A DNA stretch of 7,856 bases from Methylovulum sp. Lineage in GTDB: Bacteria > Pseudomonadota > Gammaproteobacteria > Methylococcales > Methylomonadaceae. Positions within the stretch are counted from its first letter, which is position 1. The number at the start of each line of letters is the position of its first letter. Below the pieces are notes generated by a model that was not told where the DNA came from, made no database searches, and was given only the letters and a program-made list of their open reading frames with translations. The position numbers and the translations under genes are program-made. This document shows positions 1 through 5,522 of this stretch, piece by piece. Where the stretch lies: contig SCST01000046.1 of the NCBI GenBank assembly GCA_004299465.1, positions 1-7,856 on the forward strand. Reading direction: 5' to 3'.

Positions 1-1760
1 ACCGCCTGCAATTCAAACACTGTTTTTTTAAGGCCGCCAGGATAACGCGCAGCTTCATTGACCAATTGGACCAGCCATTCCAAAGGGCGCTCCGCCTCTT
101 CCATAAACGGCATCGCTTCAATGGCGACATAATCATAATGCGCCAGGAAAGACTCGAACGACTGTGCATACCATTCTTCGCTATACGGCTTCAATAACGG
201 CAAGGCATAAAAATTCCGCGCCGTTTTGATTGCCGGTCGATAAATGCGCACCCGGCTCGCCAACTCATCGGTAAACTGGCTGATCAACTCGGTTTTGCGA
301 TGCGCCCAGGCCAAACGCATATCCCCAGTAGCATGCAGTTTCTCAAACTGGCCGGGCAGCCCCCATACCTCATGCGTAAAGGCCAGCGCTTCAGGCGACG
401 CATCTTCATAGTCGGACAAAATACCGTCATCATGAAACAGGATGCCGTCGAAATTACAATACTTGCCCAGGTCTTCATAAATCTCGGCGACAAACTGCCG
501 CGCTTCGGGCTGAAAAGGCGAAAGCCGGGTATAAATATGGCTGGCTTTTTGCGCCTTGCCATCGCGCCATTCCTGGACATACCAGGCATCCGGCAGCTTA
601 TTCCGATACGCCAAAACCGGCATCCAGGCATACACTTTCACACCGGCGACCCGTTTCAATTGCCAGGCGACACGATTAAACAAATCCTGCCTGACCGGCA
701 GGTGCCGATTGGGAAAATACAAGGCTTCCGCATTACCGTCGCCGTCAGGGTCGGCATAAGCCTGCAGAAAAACGGTATTAATGCGCATATCCTTGATACG
801 CTGGACTACGCTATCCAGATTACGCTCAGTCTGCCGGGCATCATCATCGTAAAGATAATCCATATCCAGATGCGCGACGCGCAATGACCTGTCAGCCCGC
901 AAGCCGGTAACAATATCGGCAAATTGTCCGGTATCAGGATTATCGACGATAATCAGGCGGCGCAAGGCCTTAATATCGGCCAGGGTATTGAAGCCGTCTA
1001 TCAGCCCCATCGTTATCGGCATACCGGCTTCAGAGGACGCTTCCAGCGAGATGCTGTTGTATTCCCCATAAGGCCACACCATGACCCTGGGCCTGACACC
1101 GGTATGCTGAAAAATGAACTCGGCGCTGCTTTTAAGGCGGGTACGAATACGCTCCTGATAATCGTCATCGCTTTCATAATGCGCCGTCGCCGGGTCATAG
1201 CGCCGGGTAACGGCAGCTGCCTGGGTATTTTGCTGGGGATTGGCAAGAATGCCTTGATGTAAATCATAGCTATGTGAGGCAATTTCGACCAGGCCGGACT
1301 GCCTCAGTTCGCGCACTTGCTCCCAAGTCAGCAGCGGCTGCTTCACGTCAGCAGGTTTGTTGCCGTCCATCCAGGCGCCAACGAGAGCAACAACGGCCGG
1401 GTAATGGTGTTTTTTAAGTAACGGGAATACCTTGGTATAGAAGCTTTGGTAACCATCGTCAAATGCCAGCAATACCGCTTTATCGGGCAAGGACGCCTTA
1501 CCGTCCGCCGCATCAAAAACGGCTTGTATGCTGACGATACGGTAGCCGTGCTCTTTTAACCAATGCAATTGCTCTTCGAAGCGATCTTCGCTGACATCGG
1601 TAGCATAAACAGGTGTTTGTTTGCTGCCTACAATATCGTGATAATTGATTACCAAAAAATGCGGCTCATTCGCGTAAGCGATGTTGAAAAAACCGGATGA
1701 AGCAATCACCATCAACAGTAAAAATTTTTTTAGTATTTTTAATGCGATGACATGACGCAA
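1..1760 (-). CDS. pgaB: Poly-beta-1,6-N-acetylglucosamine N-deacetylase PgaB (3' end outside window)
   Basis: PgaB partly deacetylates poly-beta-1,6-GlcNAc in the periplasm so that the biofilm polysaccharide can be exported; its C-terminal half is a glycoside hydrolase domain (GH153). The minus frame reads without a stop from 1850 to the left edge. Counting from a TTG at 1760, 586 residues are visible, and by comparison with E. coli PgaB (about 670 aa) I infer a few dozen are missing. Seen: signal peptide 1-30 (KILKKF, hydrophobic run, then AYA/N); CE4 deacetylase motifs AFDDG (99-103, with D101/D102), H163-x4-H168 and RPRVMVWPYG (223-232); then a hydrolase domain from about 295 with HLDMDYLYD, YADPDGDG (335-342), FDGILFHDD (437-445) and the family-typical KTVFELQA at the edge. 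The start is uncertain. ATG 1712 would cut off the positive part of the signal peptide, and ATGs at 1835, 1832 and 1826 add a Cys-rich odd leader. None has a good ribosome binding site. No lipobox is visible, unlike E. coli PgaB. It appears to be the first gene of its transcript. Confidence 0.93.
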   Translation of the reverse strand, partial: MRHVIALKILKKFLLLMVIASSGFFNIAYANEPHFLVINYHDIVGSKQTPVYATDVSEDRFEEQLHWLKEHGYRIVSIQAVFDAADGKASLPDKAVLLAFDDGYQSFYTKVFPLLKKHHYPAVVALVGAWMDGNKPADVKQPLLTWEQVRELRQSGLVEIASHSYDLHQGILANPQQNTQAAAVTRRYDPATAHYESDDDYQERIRTRLKSSAEFIFQHTGVRPRVMVWPYGEYNSISLEASSEAGMPITMGLIDGFNTLADIKALRRLIIVDNPDTGQFADIVTGLRADRSLRVAHLDMDYLYDDDARQTERNLDSVVQRIKDMRINTVFLQAYADPDGDGNAEALYFPNRHLPVRQDLFNRVAWQLKRVAGVKVYAWMPVLAYRNKLPDAWYVQEWRDGKAQKASHIYTRLSPFQPEARQFVAEIYEDLGKYCNFDGILFHDDGILSDYEDASPEALAFTHEVWGLPGQFEKLHATGDMRLAWAHRKTELISQFTDELASRVRIYRPAIKTARNFYALPLLKPYSEEWYAQSFESFLAHYDYVAIEAMPFMEEAERPLEWLVQLVNEAARYPGGLKKTVFELQA

Positions 1761-1866
1761 AAAAGATGCACAACGATGGATAAATAAATACCGGCTTTCG
1801 GTACAACAGCAATAGCAGAAAAACATGAACATCATCAAATAATCGAAAATTTATTTATTCTACCAA

Positions 1867-1895
1867 AATAAAGCGATTGACTTCGAAAACATCAA
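1867..1895 (-). promoter_or_regulatory. Possible promoter for pgaB
   Basis: On the minus strand TTGATG (1895-1890) and TTTATT (1872-1867) are separated by 17 bases, each matching four of six positions of the sigma-70 consensus. Transcription would begin near 1860 in an AT-rich stretch, 25 to 100 bases before the candidate pgaB starts. This is a pattern match only. Confidence 0.25.
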
Positions 1896-1982
1896 CAACC
1901 CAAAAGACACTGCCGCCATCCGGTCGGTATGAAACATTCCACAGTAAGAGCAATACTCGTGTAGGTTTTATACGAGCCGCCC

Positions 1983-2006
1983 TTTACAATAGACCTTCTT
2001 TGTAAA
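1983..2006. repeat. Inverted repeat TTTACAA-N10-TTGTAAA upstream of the copper operon
   Basis: Two perfect 7-base arms (1983-1989 and 2000-2006) are separated by 10 bases. The repeat starts at the candidate -10 box and ends 17 bases before the oxidase start codon. It could be an operator for a dimeric regulator or an RNA hairpin in the leader. It does not resemble the CueR dyad that I know, and in AT-rich sequence a 7-base dyad can arise by chance. Confidence 0.35.
1985..1990 (+). promoter_or_regulatory. Possible -10 box of the copper operon
   Basis: TACAAT lies 33 bases before the oxidase start codon and matches five of six positions of the sigma-70 -10 consensus. The hexamer 17 bases upstream (TAGGTT, 1962-1967) is a poor -35, so an activator would probably be needed if this promoter is real. 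It overlaps the left arm of the inverted repeat at 1983-2006. Confidence 0.3.
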
Positions 2007-2022
2007 ATCTTCCTGTCGACTC

Positions 2023-3684
2023 ATGACTAAAAGACACCTTGTTTTATTCGCTTTGCTCAGTGCCGTACTGGCCGCTATCGCTATCCCATTCATACCGAAA
2101 ACCATGCAAAAAGCCGGACTCATGCCGCCTGCAACGGTTTACCGGCACGCGGAGGAAACCAGCAGCGTAGAAAAGTCCTGCTCCAATGAACACCCCGACT
2201 GGCGGCAGGCCCAGGTGATTGACGGCGTAGCGATTGATGCCGCGCCATCCTGCGAACCCGACAATCCTTACGATATTGCCGTCGCGGTCAAAGGCGCCAA
2301 TAACGTCTCGATGGCGACACTGATGCAAACCGACCTGGCGCAAGACGCCCTGATCATGGGCGATGATGTCGATCATGACGGCGACCCCGATGTCATCCGC
2401 ATCAAGCTGGAAGTCGCCGAACTTAACGGCTCCAGCCCGGACGGCGATTTCCTGATTAATACCTACGCTATCGCGCCCGGCATCCAACCCGGACTGTGGG
2501 TATACGCGCCCAAATCACGCGGCATGGCACTAAAAAACTTTAACTCGGTAGTGGCCGCCCCGCTGCTGCGCGCACCGTCACCGACCATTCGCGTCGAACA
2601 GGGTGACAAAGTGTATATCACATTGGAAAACACCCATTATTTACCGCATACCATTCACCTGCACGGCGTCGACCATCCCTGGATGACCGCCGATGGACAA
2701 GATAACGACGGCGTTGAAGAGCATCCCGCTTTTCCGGGTAAGAGCCATACCTATGAAATCCAGCCGAGACACGCCGGCAGCATGCTGTATCATTGCCATG
2801 TGCAAACCGCGCAGCATTTTATGATGGGTTTGAACGGCCTGTTCGTCGTCGAAGAAAACCAGCCGGATAACTGGGTGCAAACCTTTAACATCGGCGCGGG
2901 CCAGGTGCGTCACCCCTCGGTTGCGGTAAAAAAAGCCTACACACAGGAATACGACTTGTTTTACCAATCCATCGATAAAAAACTCGCGCACATCATCCAG
3001 GACGCCATAGACCCCAGGCTCATTGCCCAACGCATGAGCCGCGACTATAACATGACCGAATCCTTTGAAAATTACTTCCTGCTCAACGGGCATTCTTTCC
3101 CTTACACCTTACGGGACGCGATGATCATCGTCGCAGACAATGAAAATGTTAAATTGCGTATCGCCAACGTCCAGCGTTCCTCAATAGCGCTGCATTTTCA
3201 TGGACATAAAGCGACCGTCACGGCCTATGACGGCGTTGAGCAAGCCGAAGGCTTACAGATAACCCGCGATGTTTTCGATATAGCACCGGCGCAACGGCTA
3301 GACCTTTCGCTCAAAACCCAAAACAACGGCCTGGACAGCTACGGCCCCGGCCTGTGGATGTTCCATGACCATGTCGCGACAGGCACCACCACGGATGGCA
3401 TGGAGCCAGGCGGCAATATGGCCATCCTCGCGTACAAAGGCTTACTCGATGAGCAGGGCATGCCGAAAATGCACGATGAATTACTTAACGAAGTGTTCAG
3501 CAAAGATTATTACGCGAAAAAGCAGGCGCTCTGGGCGCAAGGCGACTTTGCGCATTTGCTCGGCGACGCCGGCCAGATTGCACCGGATTACCTGCGCATC
3601 ATCGTATTCGGGCTGGCCTCGGGCCTGGCCATCGGCCTCTTTGCCTGCATCGTCATTATCTACAAAAAGAAACGAGCACTATGA
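2023..3684 (+). CDS. Membrane-anchored two-domain multicopper oxidase
   Basis: This 553 aa protein is predicted to oxidise an unknown substrate in the periplasm while reducing O2 at a trinuclear copper cluster. Residues 5-24 form a hydrophobic signal or anchor (a possible cleavage follows AIA, 18-20). Residues 525-547 form a C-terminal transmembrane helix followed by KKKR, so the bulk is periplasmic. Cupredoxin domain 1 (about 170-278) has H209-x2-H212-x-H214 and H257-C258-H259 with H265. Domain 2 (about 350-475) has H391-F-H393 and H448-D-H450. Eight histidines therefore suit a type 2/type 3 cluster. A type 1 site is possible only in domain 1, because domain 2 has Asp449 at the Cys position and Ile388 at the His position. 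This argues against a copper nitrite reductase. The N-terminal extension has C53 and C77 (possible disulfide) and a DxDxDGDxD loop at 115-123. The start has no clear ribosome binding site, but the next residues (TKRH, then hydrophobic) fit a signal peptide. The stop overlaps the next start (ATGA), so the two are probably translationally coupled. The family is confident; the substrate is not known. Confidence 0.9.
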   Translation: MTKRHLVLFALLSAVLAAIAIPFIPKTMQKAGLMPPATVYRHAEETSSVEKSCSNEHPDWRQAQVIDGVAIDAAPSCEPDNPYDIAVAVKGANNVSMATLMQTDLAQDALIMGDDVDHDGDPDVIRIKLEVAELNGSSPDGDFLINTYAIAPGIQPGLWVYAPKSRGMALKNFNSVVAAPLLRAPSPTIRVEQGDKVYITLENTHYLPHTIHLHGVDHPWMTADGQDNDGVEEHPAFPGKSHTYEIQPRHAGSMLYHCHVQTAQHFMMGLNGLFVVEENQPDNWVQTFNIGAGQVRHPSVAVKKAYTQEYDLFYQSIDKKLAHIIQDAIDPRLIAQRMSRDYNMTESFENYFLLNGHSFPYTLRDAMIIVADNENVKLRIANVQRSSIALHFHGHKATVTAYDGVEQAEGLQITRDVFDIAPAQRLDLSLKTQNNGLDSYGPGLWMFHDHVATGTTTDGMEPGGNMAILAYKGLLDEQGMPKMHDELLNEVFSKDYYAKKQALWAQGDFAHLLGDAGQIAPDYLRIIVFGLASGLAIGLFACIVIIYKKKRAL

Positions 3685-4325
3685 ACTTGCAAAAAAGAAT
3701 AACGATAACCGCCCTGATGCTGGGCCTCATTGAACTTAGCTTTGCAGGCATGCATCACGAAGGCATGCTGATGGACGAAAATGGCATGATCATGAATGCC
3801 AATACCGACCGGCTGCCGCGCGACTGCGAGAAAATATCGGAGAATATTGACATAACCATCCGTGCTGGCCAAAAACACGCGCTGAAATTCAACGGCAAGA
3901 TGTTTGCTTTCGACAACCAGGAATGGAACGTCAAGCCCTGCGCCAAACTTAATATTACGTTCATCAATGATGACCAGATACGGCATCAATTGATGATACA
4001 CGGCCTGCCCGGCTATTTGTACCCGGAAGGCATGTTTCACCTGGAGCTATACGGGGCTGGGAAATTGCAGGCGTCACTGATTATGCCGGGCCTAAAAAAA
4101 ACCTACCTGGTGCACTGCGAATTACCTCAGCACATGGAAAAAGGCATGAAAGCGCAATTAAAAGTGGATGGCGGCGATGGCGATTTACCCAGCATTCCGG
4201 GCATCAGCGAAGCGCTCAGGGCGGATAGTTATCCGGTAGATTGGTCAGAGGCGACCGTGGCTATCTTATTGCTTTGCGTTTTGGCGGGCGTTGCCGCGCC
4301 TTTTTTTATCATAAAACTCAAATAG
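3681..4325 (+). CDS. Membrane-anchored type 1 copper protein (cupredoxin) with Met/His-rich N-terminus
   Basis: This 214 aa protein probably carries one electron at a type 1 (blue) copper site on the periplasmic face of the inner membrane, as partner of the preceding oxidase. Residues 1-22 are a signal peptide ending SFA. The mature start would be Gly23-Met24-His25-His26, followed by M29, M31, M36 and M38, a segment typical of copper-binding tails. The cupredoxin fold spans about 55-163. C146, H151 and M156 keep the canonical Cys, +5 His, +10 Met spacing in HCELPQHMEKGM, and the N-terminal His ligand is H102 or H107. C49 and C87 could form a disulfide. There is no second Cys near C146, so this is not a CuA centre. 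Residues 190-212 form a C-terminal helix ending KLK, which anchors the domain outside. ATG overlaps the oxidase stop by 4 bases, with a weak GAG ribosome-binding signal at 3674. I know no gene name for it. Quinol oxidation, copper detoxification and nitrogen-oxide chemistry are all possible roles. Confidence 0.87.
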   Translation: MNLQKRITITALMLGLIELSFAGMHHEGMLMDENGMIMNANTDRLPRDCEKISENIDITIRAGQKHALKFNGKMFAFDNQEWNVKPCAKLNITFINDDQIRHQLMIHGLPGYLYPEGMFHLELYGAGKLQASLIMPGLKKTYLVHCELPQHMEKGMKAQLKVDGGDGDLPSIPGISEALRADSYPVDWSEATVAILLLCVLAGVAAPFFIIKLK

Positions 4326-4331
4326 CACACG

Positions 4332-4347
4332 GCATATCATCATATGC
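4332..4347. other. Small stem-loop after the cupredoxin gene
   Basis: GCATAT and ATATGC (4332-4337 and 4342-4347) form a perfect 6-base stem with a 4-base loop just after the cupredoxin stop. No T-run follows, so it is a weak terminator candidate at best. Confidence 0.3.
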
Positions 4348-4370
4348 TGAATGCCAGTTTAACTTGCGTA

Positions 4371-4389
4371 GCGTACCCATAGGATACGC
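4371..4389. repeat. Palindromic repeat, copy A
   Basis: GCGTACCC-ATA-GGATACGC is an 8-base dyad with one mismatch around an ATA loop. It has the same core and loop as copy B 24 bases further on, which suggests a family of short dispersed palindromes. It is followed by GTGCGCAC, itself a palindrome (4391-4398). Confidence 0.6.
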
Positions 4390-4408
4390 TGTGCGCACCA
4401 TGACACTC

Positions 4409-4435
4409 CGGAAGGTACGCATAGCGTACCCTCCG
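4409..4435. repeat. Palindromic repeat, copy B
   Basis: A 12-base stem (4409-4420 with 4424-4435, one A/C mismatch) surrounds ATA. The inner GGTACGC-ATA-GCGTACC is perfect. It ends 5 bases before the rpmE stop codon on the opposite strand, between convergent genes, so its transcript would form a strong hairpin at the 3' end of either mRNA. It lacks a U-run, so it may stabilise 3' ends more than terminate. REP-like or MITE-like origin is inferred. Confidence 0.65.
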
Positions 4436-4439
4436 CAGC

Positions 4440-4640
4440 TTATTTCCCGTATTTTTTACGGAATTTATCAACACGTCCGGCGGTGTCGACGACGCGTTGT
4501 TTACCGGTATAAAAAGGATGGCATGAAGAGCAAACCTCTATCTGCAAATCCTTGGCTATTACAGAACCGGTCACAAATGAATTACCGCAACCGCAAGTTA
4601 CGGTAATTTGTTTATAGTTAGGATGAATTTCTGGTTTCAT
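4440..4640 (-). CDS. rpmE: Ribosomal protein L31, zinc-binding form
   Basis: L31 is a small protein of the large ribosomal subunit that bridges to the 30S head. The 66 aa product starts MKPEIHPNY and has the family signature with four cysteines, C16-x-C18 and C37-x2-C40. These bind zinc and mark the C+ (RpmE) form, as opposed to the zinc-free RpmE2/YkgM form used in zinc starvation. E. coli L31 is 70 aa, so the length is normal. The open frame continues upstream to 4841, but the family start is clearly the ATG at 4640; the upstream residues overlap the divergent nuclease gene and resemble nothing in L31. The ribosome-binding signal is weak. It is transcribed alone, divergent from the nuclease gene, and its stop abuts the palindromic repeat. 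Confidence 0.97.
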   Translation of the reverse strand: MKPEIHPNYKQITVTCGCGNSFVTGSVIAKDLQIEVCSSCHPFYTGKQRVVDTAGRVDKFRKKYGK

Positions 4641-4688
4641 ATCATTCACATACCCACGAACGGGCCACATACTTATTGAAAAACCCGG

Positions 4689-4694
4689 TATAAT
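4689..4694 (+). promoter_or_regulatory. Predicted -10 box of the exonuclease III gene
   Basis: TATAAT matches the consensus exactly, 37 bases before the ATG at 4732, which gives a leader of about 31 bases. The -35 position (CACATA at 4666-4671 with a 17-base spacer) is poor. Confidence 0.5.
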
Positions 4695-4718
4695 ACGGCC
4701 CTTAGCACAAAACCGCAA
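4690..4718 (-). promoter_or_regulatory. Predicted rpmE promoter
   Basis: On the minus strand TTGCGG (4718-4713) and TATTAT (4695-4690) are exactly 17 bases apart, a good sigma-70 arrangement for a ribosomal protein gene. Transcription would begin near 4683 and give a leader of about 43 bases. Its -10 overlaps the opposite-facing -10 at 4689-4694. Confidence 0.5.
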
Positions 4719-4731
4719 CCTGAATTTGATT

Positions 4732-5499
4732 ATGCGCCTCATTACCCTGAACGCCAACGGCATTCGTTCCGCCGAACGCAAAGGTTTCTTCAACTGGATG
4801 CCACTGCAGAATGCTGACATTATCTGCATCCAGGAAACCAAGGCGCAAACGCACCAGTTGAATTTGGACTGCTATTACCCGAAAGGCTACCACTGCTTTT
4901 ATCATGATGCGGATAAAAAAGGCTATAGCGGCGTCGCGCTATATTGCAAGAAACAGCCCGATAACATCATCAACGGCATCGGTTGGCCAGATTTCGATGC
5001 CGAAGGCCGTTTTATCGAGGCCCAATTCGGCAACTTAAGCGTAATTTCACTGTATTTACCGTCAGGCTCTTCAAGCGAAGAACGCCAAGCCGTCAAATTC
5101 GATGTCATGGGCCGTTTCATGCCTTACCTGCAAGAACTCGCGCAAACAGGTCGCGACGTTATTATTTGCGGCGACTGGAATATCGCCCACCAAGAAATCG
5201 ACTTGAAAAACTGGCGGGGCAATCAAAAAAATTCAGGATTCCTGCCCGAAGAACGCGCATGGATGACGCAATTATTCGCTGACGGGCAATGGTTCGATGC
5301 GTTCCGCTTGATTAACCAGGAGGCCGAGCAATACACCTGGTGGTCGAACAGGGGACAGGCCTGGGCTAAAAACGTAGGATGGCGCATCGATTATCAAATC
5401 ATCAGCGCATCACTAAAAGATAAAGTGGCCGCAACATCTATCTACAAAGATCAGCGTTTCTCCGACCATGCCCCGCTTATTATGGATTATGACTTGTAA
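4732..5499 (+). CDS. xthA: Exodeoxyribonuclease III family protein (AP endonuclease)
   Basis: ExoIII-type enzymes cut DNA 5' to abasic sites and remove 3' blocks in base excision repair, in the cytoplasm. The 255 aa product has the endonuclease/exonuclease/phosphatase fold from end to end with all expected active-site residues: N7 and N9 (LNANGIR), metal-binding E35 (QETKAQ), Y108, D148 and N150 (GDWNIAH), D220 (RIDYQ), and D245-H246 (FSDHAPL). Length and start (MRLITLNANG) fit the family. An in-frame TTG at 4726 adds two residues, but ATG 4732 is the better start. From memory it resembles the Neisseria ExoA group and Pseudomonas Crc (ExoIII-like, shared NADxICxQ, GFL-PERAW and DYQ segments). 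Crc is a catabolite-repression regulator that has lost catalytic residues. They are intact here, so an active nuclease is the better call. It is divergent from rpmE and convergent with ampG. Confidence 0.92.
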   Translation: MRLITLNANGIRSAERKGFFNWMPLQNADIICIQETKAQTHQLNLDCYYPKGYHCFYHDADKKGYSGVALYCKKQPDNIINGIGWPDFDAEGRFIEAQFGNLSVISLYLPSGSSSEERQAVKFDVMGRFMPYLQELAQTGRDVIICGDWNIAHQEIDLKNWRGNQKNSGFLPEERAWMTQLFADGQWFDAFRLINQEAEQYTWWSNRGQAWAKNVGWRIDYQIISASLKDKVAATSIYKDQRFSDHAPLIMDYDL

Positions 5500-5522
5500 G
5501 CCGGCATGCTTTATAGCGGCTT
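5498..5522. other. Weak stem-loop between convergent genes
   Basis: AAGCCG (5498-5503) and CGGCTT (5517-5522) pair across a 13-base loop that spans the 11-base gap between the nuclease and ampG stops. There is no T-run on either side, so a termination role is doubtful. Confidence 0.25.

Noticed and set aside
300..887. Long plus-strand open frame of 195 codons, plus further overlapping frames at 284-631, 556-759, 924-1262 and 1013-1282
   Set aside because: They are antisense or shifted shadows of pgaB, whose minus frame is uninterrupted and full of family motifs.
1781..1860. GATAAATAAATA and ATTTATTTATTC as an inverted repeat flanking the pgaB leader
   Set aside because: Simple A/T-rich sequence; the arms are low complexity and the match may be chance.
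1929..1964. 11-codon open frame MKHSTVRAILV upstream of the oxidase as a leader peptide
   Set aside because: No ribosome binding site, no coupled hairpins, and length within chance.
2023..3684. Copper-containing nitrite reductase
   Set aside because: Both domains carry paired HxH motifs giving eight His for a trinuclear cluster; nitrite reductases have only three His at a type 2 site.
4116..4148. CuA-type centre in the small copper protein
   Set aside because: Only one Cys in the loop and Cys/His/Met spacing of +5/+10 fits a type 1 site.
4641..4841. N-terminal extension of the L31 frame
   Set aside because: It runs antisense through the nuclease start and shared promoter; L31 proteins start at the MKPEIHP segment.
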